64,000 nucleotides of DNA from Edolisoma coerulescens (Eukaryota > Chordata > Aves > Passeriformes > Campephagidae), in the NCBI GenBank assembly GCA_013397115.1, contig VWZW01001209.1:434001-498000 (forward strand), in the 5' to 3' direction. The notes under the pieces were generated by a model that saw only the letters and a program-made list of their open reading frames with translations, searched no databases and was not told the DNA's origin. A program made the position numbers and the translations under genes. Within the stretch, counting starts at the first letter, position 1. The number at the start of each line of letters is the position of its first letter. Shown here piece after piece: positions 36,705-49,013 of the stretch.

Positions 36705-38190
36705 CTCGTAAGCGGTTACGAAACTGCAGGGAAGGTGGACTGCTGCCACCGGGTGATATATGCGCTGCTGTGCTCCAGCAAGGAAGGGGATCCACTTCTG
36801 GAAACTGGCGCATACCTCCGCGCATTCCTGCGGCATGAGACGGGAGCCGCGGCGGCAGCGCGCCCGGAGGCAGGGGCCCGGCCCGCCGCCCCCTCCCTCT
36901 CTCCCTCCCTCCCCTAGGCTTCCCAAACGGGGAGGACACGGGAGGGCAGTGGAAAAATTGAGTCTCCGGGCAGGCTTCGAGGGACGGCGTCGCGGAGGGT
37001 GTCCCCGGGCGGGGTGTTCCACGCAGCCCCCGTCGCCCCCGCGGGGGACCCGCTCGCCCTGCCGAGGCTGGGCTGATCCCCGGCACAGTCTTGCAGAGAA
37101 GCGCGGGCACTGCCGGTGGCGCGGCCGGGAGCCTGGAGGGCAATGGTGATATAATCATTGTGACACAGTTCAGGTGTGTCTGGCCTTAAGGCTATGCAGC
37201 CATACATACATTAAACATACATTAAACACACACTCCTCCCGACAGCCCTCCGCCGCATGAGTGTTTTTTCTTCGAGCACAAAGCGCTGCGGGTGCCGGGA
37301 GCAGCCTGCGGCGGGGCGTGTAGGGCTCCCCGGGCCGAGGAACGGGGCGCACGGCCTCATTGACCCTCCCTCGGACCCAGCGGAAAATCTGCGCCCGTAG
37401 CCCATGTCTGAAATTCTGTGCTTTCCAAAGGAACTGCACCTTCCAAAATCGGACAGTCCGTTGGGCGACAGGCTCCGCGAGGGTCTCCCATCACTCGCTC
37501 TCGGGAGCCTGCCCGGGTCACTCGGCATGTCCCGGCCTCTGCAGCGCACCGTGCCAGAGAGTGACACGGCGAAACACCCGGGCCCTTCCCTGCCCGAGGG
37601 CGCAGGTCGTCCAGTGAGGCCCAGACAGGGCATCCCAGGGGCCAGCAGCGGGGCCGCTCCCACACCCTTGGGGAACGGCATCCCCGGGAACGCTCGCGGA
37701 CGAGACTCCTCCGGGACCGCTTCGGGCTAAAATACGGGATGTCACCGTCCCCTCGCAGCGGGTCCGCAAACTCGGGACGCGGAACAGAGATGGGCGAGGA
37801 GCGGGGGTAAACAGGGACAGGGAAAAGCTGCGGGTTTCTCACAGCCGCGGCCGCGCTCGCCCCGGAGCCCCAGCGCAGCGGCCCCGCCGCACCGGGGCCA
37901 TCCGCGGTACCGGAGCGCCCCCCGGTGGCAGCGGGCAGGAGCGGTGGCCGACAGACCGACAGTCCGTCTGTCCGCCTGCCGAGGCTGCCGCTGGGCCCCC
38001 GGGGCCGCCGCTGTGGGGACAAGATGGAAAACAGGGCCGGGAAGGGCAGGGAGAGGGAGAGATGGGGCCATGCCTCACCGCAGAGCTTGAGACCCCCTCT
38101 TGGAGGGGCCGGGGAGATTCCGGGACCACACTGGGTCCCTTTCGGCTCGGTGCACGACGTGACTGGCAGAGTCATCGGGGGGGTTCCAGC
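35880..38190 (-). promoter_or_regulatory. COL12A1: CpG island containing the COL12A1 promoter and non-coding exon 1
   Basis: This is a 2.3-kb GC- and CpG-rich block, the only one upstream of COL12A1 exon 2 that is large enough for its promoter. Exon 1 is expected to be non-coding because the start codon is in exon 2. A candidate donor on the minus strand is ACGAGG|GTAAAT with the exon's last base at 36704; GCGGAG|GTATGC (last exon base near 36814) is another. A minus-strand CTGCTGC-rich stretch lies at 36530-36575. AT-rich words that could act as core elements sit at 37145-37165 (near TTATATCACC). Overlapping open frames on both strands reflect the lack of A/T stop codons in GC-rich DNA. The start site itself is not determined. 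Confidence 0.75.
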
Positions 38191-39691
38191 TGGGGTGGAA
38201 GTGACCGACAGCAGAGATTAATATTTTATCAGAGGACCGCTCCTGGGCACTTTCCGCAGGACTGGGAGATCAAGGACCTGTCGGCAGGAGGACTTGTGTC
38301 CCCTGAGCTTCATTTCTGCAATAGACCTGTCATCTACATGAGAACCCAAACGCTGAAAAGAAAGTGATAACCAGAAGACATGCGCTGACATTTCCAGACA
38401 CTTTGGAAGTGAGTCAGCTTCTCTTTGGGACACAGCACAGTTTCAGCTGTCTGGTATTGATAGAATGCACTTTCCAAAAGCAACATCTCCTCTGCTGATA
38501 AAACTCTTGACCTATTAAACCCCCTTGCCCAGATGTTGAGATGGATTTTCTCTTTTGGCATCATTTTGGCATGGGGAATTGAATTTCTTCTTATCCAGAT
38601 CTGATATGGAAAAGCAATATTTCTAAGAAATAATATGTTTTTAAAATTTTAATTCCCTGAATGAACACACCAAGAACACGACTATAAATGCGGTGTGAAA
38701 AATAGTTTCAGAAGAATGGACATCAGGGATTACAAAGAAATATCCTTCCACAGAAAGTGAATTATTGCAAATGACGTATTTTTATCACTTATGCACTACA
38801 ATGGAATTTTTTTACAATATACTGTGGATTTTTTCATCATAGGATAACCAAGATTTTATGTGAATACTTAAAATCAATTAATGCAAAAAATGAGGCTAGA
38901 AGAAAATATGCATTATTCTATGTAAAAGTTAAATCACTCAGAAATATTATTTTTAAATGTTTAAATAATTTGGTGTAAAGCTACAAGTGGATTTACATGA
39001 GTGGAGACTTTGAAAGCAAGGGGTCTCCCAGGTCTGCAAGAATCTCATACATTCTCCCTCATAGACCTAGATGCTGCCGAGGAGAGTATCTCCCCTTCCT
39101 CTCAGCTGATCAGCTTTGTTTAATTTCTTTGTGTGAAATAAGACTCAGAACTGACAAGAGCAAACAATTAATTGAGTCCAAGGGCAGCAGGATTTTGTTC
39201 TTATCCTTAACTCCTTATTCTAACTATTCTAACCATGATTCTGCTAAGATCATTTACATGTAAAATACACCAACAAATTGCATTTAGAGTGTGTGCTTCC
39301 CTATATCACAGTAATTAAATGGGTTGTTTTTAATCAGCAGTGTTGCTATGTACATTCATAGTCTGAGTACATAGTATGTGATGCAAAAGGCATTTCTGAA
39401 ATGCATAAACATTTACTAACACTCTCCTGTCTGCTTGTTTCTTAGACAAGTGTTAAACACATTAAGACCATTGCACTCCAGCTCTGCAATTTTCTTTGCT
39501 TTTTCATGTGGACACAGTGACAGATTTAAATACAAAAATCAACATTTAGTTTCATATTTATATTTTTAATAATATTGTCCATTTCCGGTGTAGGTATGTG
39601 ATACTAATATTGCAGGCAACCAGGAATTTCTTAGAAATTTTGAAATAGTTTTGGGTCTTGAGTAATTCAGGCAACTTTGCCTTTCTGACAT

Positions 39692-39711
39692 GTCTTTTTT
39701 TTTTTTTTTTT
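39692..39711 (+). repeat. Poly(T) run
   Basis: About 19-20 T in a row in intergenic DNA upstream of COL12A1. No LINE or retrocopy was recognised beside it. Confidence 0.85.
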
Positions 39712-41904
39712 TACCTCAAACTGCTTTTCCCGGGCAGAATAAAACGGGACATTCTGCATTTCAGCACTGTAAACCTTGAATATCCTTTCCATGTGGATAT
39801 CACACTAGATTTGGCCTCTGTGTTTTCCTGGCAGTTAGTTGCATCTGCTTTACATATGAATATGGTAAATGTGTTATTCATATGTGTATATGCATTTGAG
39901 TACGTGTTTTGCACAGAGGAAGAATTAAAAAAAGTGTCAGCTCTTTGAACATCAAACAATATATAGATTAAGCATTAAGTGTTGTTACACAAACAAAATT
40001 CTGCTGCTTCCAGTGACTTGTGTACATCTTCCCAGGAAGTTTTTTGGTGGTCAGTCTATCACTGCCTCTATCACTACAGTGCATCTAAATTAAACACTGT
40101 CTTAGTACAGTCATTTAAGAGGCACATTCATTCCTTACTGCACAATGGACAGCCTTTCCAGTATATTTTGTACTCCCTTTTAAATCATTCATAAGACTAA
40201 TATTGCATGGGATTATATCTGCACTCATAAAATGCAGAAGGACAAAACACACTAAACTGCTTCCACCAGGCTCTGCCTTCTCTGAGAGATTTACAGTCAA
40301 TGGCAGGAGAAGAACTCGGTCTGGTGTTTGTTTATTTGGATAAGTTCATTTCAGAGCTGGTATTCAGAGAGCAGAACTAGTCTGACCTCTCATAATGAGG
40401 ATTGGCTTCTTATATTTGCAGTGTTCAGAGAGAACTGGTGCTATCTGAAATCTGCTCATTCAGTGGAACAACTATGGAAGCAGCATTCCTGGAGAGTGTG
40501 ACAGCCATGAAATAATTATCTGCCTTACCAGGTATGTTTTCCTTAGCAGCTATTTATTTCTCTAATTTGTGTAATGGGTTTTTCCCATCATGTAATGTTC
40601 TGAAAGTTAATTATTGTGGCTCTAGATGAGTAGAACTGGAAAAGTAAATAAATCTTTCAAAAGCAGAGGTATAAATAGAAAGAAGCTGGTATTTAATGGA
40701 GTTTGGGAGTCTGAGAAAATCCAGTTTATTTGTAGGCAGTAATTTTTTAAAATAATATAGATCTTTAATTCTAAAATTGAAAAAAATAGGTGCAAAGATC
40801 TTATAGTCCCTTCCATATATATACACAAACACCTTATATTATAACATTTCTAAATAAACTTGCCTTCTTTCAAAGAAGCTGGTTCATTATTTCATGACAG
40901 AGTCCTGATCTATTCAAGAAGCATTCTTCTATGAAACCAGTACAAATCTTGCTTGATTAAAGAGGACAAGAAAATAAATTCACTGAGGACAGCGACTCTG
41001 TATATTTTTCAGGTACCACTGTATGTTTTAACCTAACTGTTCCTGTCACAGCAATGGACTAGCCACAAAGAATTGCGAATGCAAATCTAAGCATTCCTCT
41101 TCATGTAGCTGAGGGGTCTTCAGTGAAAGAATGATGATTAACTGAGAAAACCCATAATTTTTAAAAATTAAAATAATTTTAGAAATCACTAGCCACTAGC
41201 TGTTACTTGCAGAACATTACAGTACAGTGCTCACTGAGTACCTAATTGGATTCAACATCTCCTGAAAGGTTAATAGCCATGGGTTTCCCTATATTTTGTA
41301 GCCCTTCAACTATTGCAAAGTAATTTCTTCCTACGAAGAAGCTCTTGATATTAATTGGCAACAAAGTCTGAAATTTGCAGTGCCAAGCTCTGAATAGGAA
41401 CAGTTTGCTAATTCTTCTTAGTACTTCTATATTTATAAAAAAATCAATATCTATTGGGACAGCAGTGTGTGTAGGTGGCTGGTAGTCTTATGGAGAAGAT
41501 AAGCTTGTGCCTGAACAGGCAAAGTATTCAAAGTTATTGAAAGTTCAGGTTGCATTAGCTAATGAGTGACCTGATCCTTTGGTTGCAGACAGTGGAATAA
41601 TTAATGATGGAATAATTAAAATTAATGGAATTTTAAGACTCAATACCTTGTCATTAGGCCAAATGATGCTGTCTTTCTCTCTGCCACAGACACAAAAGGC
41701 ATTGAGGATGTGGTGATTCCCCTGACTGAAGAACAGGTTGGAGGAAAGCTGTCAAGGGGAAATAATCAGCTACTGCTGCACTCTATCCCAATACATATCT
41801 TTCCAAGAAGGTTTAGAGGATGTAAAGGTCAGCCCCAAAGCCTCAGTTCAGCAGGACAAACATTCAAAACCTTAAGCATTCTGACAAGTGAATCTGATGC
41901 GAAT

Positions 41905-41990
41905 GCACAGAACCATAGTAAATGAAGCTGGAAAAGATCCCGAGAGGCCATTTAGTTCATGACCTGTTATTTCAAGTACGCCAGGACTTC
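41905..41990 (-). mobile_element. Old CR1 3'-end fragment
   Basis: GAACCATAGTAAATGAAGCT then GGAAAAGATCCCGAGAGGCC and TTTAGTTCATGACC resemble the reverse complement of the older CR1 3' end (GGAAGGGACCTCGAGAGGTC...). Heavily diverged. Confidence 0.55.
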
Positions 41991-42169
41991 AAAGAGAAAT
42001 TCTCCATGCCATACTTAGTACTAACAGCATACTTCAGGGAGCTGTTTTGTAGCAGCTGACAATAGATAATAACTTGTTTTAGGTGAGTTGCAAGCTGTCC
42101 AGAATATGACTATGAGCACAGCCATAAGAAATAAAAAAATACGACTACACCAGAGGCCTGTATCTTTGG

Positions 42170-42235
42170 ATCAGAGTATCATAAATTGGTATGGGTTGGA
42201 AGAGACCTTAAAGATCACCAAGTTCCAGCCCTCTT
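42170..42235 (-). mobile_element. CR1 3'-end fragment
   Basis: TATCATAAATTGGTATGGGT then TGGAAGAGACCTTAAAGATC and ACCAAGTTCCAGCC are the CR1 3' end in reverse complement. It is less diverged than the copy 200 bp to its left, so the two are probably separate insertions. Confidence 0.8.
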
Positions 42236-43606
42236 GATTCCACAAAAATAGGCTCGGTTTACTGTGAAAGTTGCTTGCTTAATTGGCATGTCTGCAAACT
42301 CTCAGACAGAGAGCAAAGAAGCCATACTGGGAGATTCCTTCTTGCATGTGACTGTCAGAGGTACACATCGCACTAGTCTTGCTAAAACCCCTTTTGCTGT
42401 TACAGTATGTCTGCATTGGACAGTCATGTAATTTTTTTGACCATTTCCAAACTTCATGGGAGATGGACTCCATGGTCACCACCATCCACTCCAAGCTCCC
42501 CACTACCCCCAGCTTCTCAATCTCAGTGCCTTGATATCCAAACTGGCAGATTGTGGCATTCATCACAGCTTTTTCCTCTGCAAAAGAAAGAGCACAAGAG
42601 GGAAAACTTGGGCTAGGACACAGCTAGGGAATGCACCAGGCCCAAGGAGCTGGATAGCCTAGATTATATATACTTTCCTGGGACCTATCATCTGGGGCTC
42701 TCATCTGCATGTCACCCATCACAGATATTCATGGACACTTGGAAATTTTGAGGGTGTGTGGAAAAAGAATCAGGCAAGAGTTTAGCTTGCAGGAATTAAA
42801 AGCATAGCCTAGGTGTCACCTGTCACAACATTTATGAACTCCACATGAGCCAGATTTGAAAAAGAAACCTGTTTCTTTTGCAAAAGTCATAATCGGCTAG
42901 TGACTAAGGAGGAAAAAAAATGGAGCAAAACAATGCAGATCTAAATCAGCATTTCTTAACGGAGCTTTGTGGCTGCTGCTTCCCAGTATGTTGAATATTG
43001 ACAGTTCCAAATACCAGAACATAAGATTTATTTGGATTATAAATAGATGTTGCCCTGTGCTGCAGTATCAGAAGCACTCTGTTGTGTAAACAGAAAACTA
43101 TTGGCTTTTGTTTCTGCTTTTAAAGGTTACTTGAAAACTCCCATGTACTCTTTGCTGACAGCCTTTTTCACCTGTTGGAGTTGAGTCTCTCTCTCGGGTA
43201 TCAACACCTCTACAGCCTGCTGAGAGGTTTCACTTGAAGCTGTTAAAATGTCTCCTCTCATATGCCCTTTCCTCCGATCTCTTGGATGCTCTCCAGCTGG
43301 CCTCACTACTCTGTTAGCTTTTAGTCAGCCCAGTTTAGTGAACACGTCTTGGGTTTGGCATTGTCTTGATTTCTGCATGTATTTTTTATCGGGAGAAATG
43401 TGTTTGTTGCTAGCTCCAATGTCTCTTATTTGTTTAACAAAAATTAAAAATAAATAAATAAATGAATTTATCTGCTTAGGATTTTTTTTTAAATAGGCTT
43501 CTGGTAAATCCGAGCTGTGCTCCTTTACCCTCTGCCCAGTGCCCTTAGAAATGTGTTTAGGGGATTTCCTGTTTAAGGCACAGCAATGCATGGGGCTTTA
43601 CTACAC

Positions 43607-43672
43607 CATGATCTTCTTCCCCAGTTTGCTACAGTTTACTACAGTTTACTATATCATGATCTTCTTCCCCAG
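43607..43672 (+). repeat. Direct repeat pair with a short internal duplication
   Basis: catgatcttcttccccag occurs at 43607-43624 and 43655-43672, 48 bp apart and identical. Between them, acagtttact is itself repeated. Confidence 0.88.
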
Positions 43673-46600
43673 CTGCTGTAAGATGAGGTCCCTTTATGCT
43701 CGGAGTAGCTGTTGGGACCTTATTATCTAATAAAAACTCCAGAGTCTGCTTCTCTAACCTCCAGAGTGGCTGAGAAAGAAGACAGGGGATGTGTACTCCT
43801 TGACACATGCCCCACCATTGCAGCTTTGCCCTTTAGGAACATTAGCTATGCCCACTGCTCTGTCCTGCGGGGTCAGGTGGCATTTGGTTCTGGGTTATGG
43901 TACATTAAGTGCCTGCACGTGAGCCCAGCATCTAAACTTCTGCAGTGGCTGATGAAGACCTGAGTTAATGAACTCAGCAGTGCCTGAGCAGTTTGGCCAC
44001 CCACCATCCATGGGGCTTGGATCAGTTGCTATCACAGTGGGCTCTGGAGCCATCTGAGTATTCTGCAGCATCGGAGAGCTCTTGTGGAACTACCAGCTAC
44101 AGACAAGGACCCACATACACTGACACTTCTCAAACTGTTGCAGACCACCCAGGAGGCAGAGGCAAGTCCCCAGTGCTGTTTTGGGTGTCACAGGCCTCCT
44201 GATAGTCCCCCATTGCTATAACACAAGTGCATGAGTCTCCTGCAGGTCCTCTGTTGTATTTGCCAGCCCCAAGCAAATGCCTCAAGTATAACCTGAGATG
44301 GTGTTGGGCACCCCAGTCTCAGCACTGGATCAAGCACTTTTACTTTTCATCTCTGGTACTTTTGCCAGTGAAGTCTTCTGCTGGAGCAAAGCTTTGTAGT
44401 CTGCTCATGTAAATACTTCTTTACCAGGAACCGGAAAAAGATCAGTAAATGGGCCTCGTGCTGATCAAAAGATGTGATTTTCAGGTCCTACTCATCTGTT
44501 TTTCTGCTTTTGGATCTCAGACCCAAACAGAGATTTACAGATTGTGACAGAGATTCCTGCCTAACTCTGTAAAATACATCACATACAGCCCAGCCAATAG
44601 TGTTGTCTACCTTGCACCACACCTGTTTTGTGACTTTCTTTCAGAAACTGTTTACACCCCACAATTAATTAAGCTGGGGAAACCAAATTTTGTGGTTCCC
44701 CTCTTCTTTTCCCAGAAATCTGGTCATACATCTGAGCACTACAGTGATAAATAATAAAATCTTTTCTTGTTGTTGTAAGACATTTTTCTATTTTATTATT
44801 TTAATAGAGGAGAATTTCTTGGTATTGCTCTTCTGAAAAATCAGGCTATTTATGTAAATGTCAGAGTATGGATTTAGCAGTCTAAGTTTAAGCACTTCTT
44901 TCTGAAAATCTCAGCCAAAGGGAGGTGTGCTAACATCCCGTGCCCTGGACTCCAGCTCTGTGGCACAGTGATCCCAGTGCAATGCTCCACGCGGAGCACT
45001 TATTAGCACACCACGCTATATTTAGCAAAATGTGCCCACTGCTCCTAAGAGATGACTGAATAAACCTTGATAACACAGTTGGCCTGACTCCTGTGGGACT
45101 TGTAACTTCCCACTGAGCAATAGAGATCATTATAATGTTTTAATTATATAATTCCCTGTTGCATAGTGCTATGATAGATAAGATTGAGTGTGTGTCAGCC
45201 TTTCCATTATAAACTTCAGGTCCCAGAGCATTAGTCATCCAGAGTAAGTGCTCACGTTGAGATGAAACAATGTAGAACCATTTCTATGTTACATAAACAT
45301 ATATAACTCAATTATTTTTAAGAACACATTAGTAACTTAAAGGTCCCGATGGAATCCCAAGCTTCTCCTTGGAACCCTGTAGGAACAGAAGCTGCTCACA
45401 GTTATTGGGAACAAACTGTCTCAACAGCTGCAATAAAGTCAAACAGCACTGAACCTCCCTCTCTCCCTTTTGTTCCCAAAGGCATCTCCAAATATCTATG
45501 AATCATGTTACAGTCACATTGATGAGGATGATAGCATAAGATTTGCATAGAAACTCTTAGAAGAATAAGATTTGTAAGGAGGAACATTTTGGACAGATCA
45601 CGTACTTGGGATCCAGATTTCTCGGCTAAAAGGGAAAAACTTCTGTGGAAAAATAAGACATCTAAAAGTATTTAACTTTTTTTTCTGCTGTTTCAGATAT
45701 TGTTAAAACTGGACTATGTCTCTTTGGCCCTGAGAAGTCCTCTACAAAACGTTTAACCCAATTAGCACATTTTAAGTATCTCCATTGAACATCCTACTGT
45801 TCCTTTCAAGGGAAACATTCTTCTGCTGCTCCTGGTGAAATCATGGGGGACTGCATCTCTAGGTGAGCCTCAAGAGAGCTATTCCAAAAATATGTCATGG
45901 TCAAGGACGTCTAAGGACAAGGATACCATTTTATTAGATTGACATATCACAAGACACTCTACTTCTCTCTTATTTTACAACTCTGTAGCAGTCAAACACA
46001 TGTTGTTCACAGCGGAGAGTGCTTATGCTAAAAAATGTTTTTAAAGCAATACTGTGACTTCGTTCATTTCATACTTAGTTTGCAACAATTCTCTTTAGGA
46101 AACCTTAACTTAGGTAACTTTAAAACTCCAAGCCTCCTTTGGTCTTTTTTATTGTAACTCTTTCCATGTTCTGGTATACATAAAGCTTAAATATTACTGG
46201 ATCTTACCAGATCATCACTTTTCAATTAATTTCCATGCCCACCAGACAGCATCTTGCCTTTTGTTGCAGAGAGCAGAGACCAAACAAGGCAAGGGACAGA
46301 CATTTTCATGAACGAAAATGCTAAAGCAGGTTAACATAATAATAAAAGAATAAAATACCGTGGAGACAGAAAGAAGATTATAAGATTGCACCTGATAAAC
46401 CAGACTGAAGAGACAAAAGATCCTTATGTTTCAGAAAGTTCAGATTAGTGGATTGGGAACTCAAAGAAACATGTAAGCAAAGGACAAATTCCTCTCTCTT
46501 TGGCAGTTTTCTCTAGGACCCAGCAGGCTATATGCAATGGGATTGAATGTTTTGAGAACTTAGTGAACTGTATACAGACACTGGTTTTCTCTGAGGATCT

Positions 46601-46919
46601 AAACTCAGAACTGCCTGACTGGGGACTCCGTGGGATAACCCCTTCCCTCAAATACCTCCCCAGCCCCCGAGAATGAATTTGTCTTGCAACAACATTTATA
46701 AACAGGAATCCCAGCCAATGACCACTTTTTGCGATGATGCATATTTTTGAGGAAATAGATACAAGTGTGCCTTTAGCTTTAGATGTGTTTTGGGGGAGGC
46801 TGCGACAGTCTGATAGAAAACCTGTGAATAATAACAGCAACTCTTCAAAAATACTGAAGCAGGACCAAAACATGTATCACAGCCTGTATGTGTTGCCCTC
46901 TGAGTTTGAAGACTTGAAT

Positions 46920-46981
46920 ATAGATTAGACTTGATGATCTCAAAGATCTTTTCCAGCCTAGTTAATTCTGTGATTCTGTGA
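46920..46981 (+). mobile_element. CR1 3' tail, plus strand
   Basis: GACTTGATGATCTCAAAGAT then CTTTTCCAGCCTAGTTAATT and the terminal tandem CTGTGATTCTGTGA, the CR1 3' end in sense orientation. It is the only CR1 on the plus strand in this window. Confidence 0.82.
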
Positions 46982-48744
46982 ATACTTACATTCAGAAAAA
47001 CTACAGTCCAGCCAAGAGATTCTCCTCAGATTGTGTTTCCAGACAAGCCATTATTTTTACAGCAGAATTGACTGAGTACTGAAAAAATAAGTGGAAAGGC
47101 TCAGGCAAGTCAGATTAGAGAAGGTGGTGTTACTGCTAAAAGGAACTTCTTTAAAAAAATAATTGCACAAGCATGCACATGAAAAGATACATTGGTTCTG
47201 ACTTACTCATCCCCTAAATACCTTATTTAGGGTCAAGTCAGGTTGATTGGATTGATTTTGCCTCTGAAAGTCTGATTCACCCCAGCAACTGTGAAGGTTA
47301 ACCTCCAGCTCTGATATTTAAAAGAATTGAGAAAGAATGGGAGAATAAGAAGCAACGGCATAACATGAAGAAAGCCAAAAAAAAATTCATCATGCTTTCT
47401 CATAGTTTAGAGCAGTGATAGTCAAGGTGAGCAGCATTAGAAAAGTGATATTTTTACTCTGGGATCTGGAAAAACAAAAAAAAGTACAATGAAGATCATA
47501 CACTTAGAGATCTCCCTGGGGTTTTCTTTTGACTTCTGAGAGTTTCTGAACTTTTTCATGGTGTGTTTTAGGAAGTCAGTGCTGTGTTATTGTGGTATTA
47601 TTAGTACTCAGACTTTTACTGGGGAAATTTTTGTGTGCGTCAGGCTAATTGGATCTATACATATATTCAGCAGCCAAGAAAATGTAGCCCAGGGCACCAT
47701 TCTAAGAGTTGATATTCTGAGCTACCTTCCAAATGGAGAAAGTAAAACATGGTCTGTACAACTGGAGTCTCAGAAAGGATTGTGGAACCTGGAACTGCAG
47801 TATTGAGGATTTAATTTTCTTCTGTTTAATCTGATTATTATTTGAATAGCAATTTTTCTTACAGTAGCATGAAGAATTCTTTTTTTCATTTTGACAAAAC
47901 TGGCACACTACTAAGCTGTCTTTGTTAACCTTAAAGCCAGATAAGTTTAAAAGCTTAAATAATGCAAAGTAGAATGGCAAGGAAAGTTGAAGACATGAAG
48001 TAGTCACTGCCTATCTTAACAGATATTGGCCCCCATATTTTTGGGGTGATACTTAGAACAATTCAGCTCAGTGGAAGCCAAGGAGAGCATTCCCATGTCC
48101 TCAGCTCTGAGAGACTTTCCCATCCTTTAAAGCAAAATATAAAAAAATGATAGTTACCAATTTTAATGACAGTAACTGAAAAATAAATTTACATTAACCT
48201 GAAATAGCAAATACAGTTTACATGAAGTATTTTGGGGGGAGAGATACTATGTGTATTGCCTAAACACAGATCAAAAGTAGGGCTGCAGTAAGGTATAGCA
48301 CCTAACCCCAGACAACAGTGATTTAAAGATGGTAATTAAGCACTACAGTACTAGGATCAGACAAGGAAAGCATGCAATTTGAGTGTGCTAACTGCTAGAA
48401 GCCCATGACTTCAATTAGTGACCATTTTATTCTTTTAAAGTTACAACTTATTTCACATTTGCGAGGAGTAATGGATATTGCTTTTTTTATTTTCTGCTAC
48501 TCATAGAATGCCCATAGGGAGATCGAAGGTAAGGTCTTCAGATATTTTAGCAATAGAGAAGATACATAGCTCTCTTTTTGTATTTTCCTAGAGAGAGACA
48601 GCATAGGTAATACAGGCACCCAGTTTACATCTTGCAATTTGTGCTGTGGATGAGCCTGCAATGAAATACATGTATAGACTGCACAGTAGATGGGAATTTC
48701 CCTGCTAGTGCTGTAATGCAGTCCCATAAAACGGTGCTGAGCAG

Positions 48745-48950
48745 CTGAGCGTGGGTCTTGCTCGGTTTCCTCCTCCTCCCGCTCCTGCAGCAGCGGAGCT
48801 CCCGGAGCGCGGGCAGCTCCCGGAGCGCGGGCGCCTCCCTGCGGGCGCCCGGCACTGCACAGCGCGGCCCCGGCCGTGCCTCCGCTTTCCCGCCGGCTCC
48901 AGCTGCACGCTCCAGGGACATATCTCGGGGTTACTACACCCAACTCTGCC
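48745..48950. promoter_or_regulatory. Small orphan GC/CpG-rich island, possible promoter or enhancer
   Basis: About 200 bp of GC- and CpG-rich sequence in otherwise AT-rich intergenic DNA, containing a perfect 18-bp tandem duplication (48797-48832). A CTATAAATAG word lies just to the right (49004-49013); it matches both a TATA box and the palindromic MEF2 consensus. Read leftwards it would sit at a plausible distance upstream of a start in the island. No coding exon or known gene could be linked to it. Confidence 0.35.
48797..48832. repeat. 18-bp perfect tandem duplication in the GC-rich island
   Basis: The unit agctcccggagcgcgggc occurs twice back to back (48797-48814 and 48815-48832) with no mismatch. 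Confidence 0.9.
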
Positions 48951-49003
48951 ACAACAAGTTTTTGCCATTTGACATTCATTTAAATAACATTTCAAGGCTC
49001 TGA

Positions 49004-49013
49004 CTATAAATAG
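49004..49013. promoter_or_regulatory. MEF2-consensus / TATA-like palindrome
   Basis: CTATAAATAG fits CTA(A/T)4TAG exactly. About one such match is expected by chance in 64 kb, so only its position beside the GC-rich island gives it interest. Confidence 0.25.

Noticed and set aside
35740..38175. Many long frames up to 272 codons around the COL12A1 CpG island
   Set aside because: These are Arg/Pro/Gly/Ala-rich translations on both strands, the usual effect of CpG islands; no homology or start context supports a protein.
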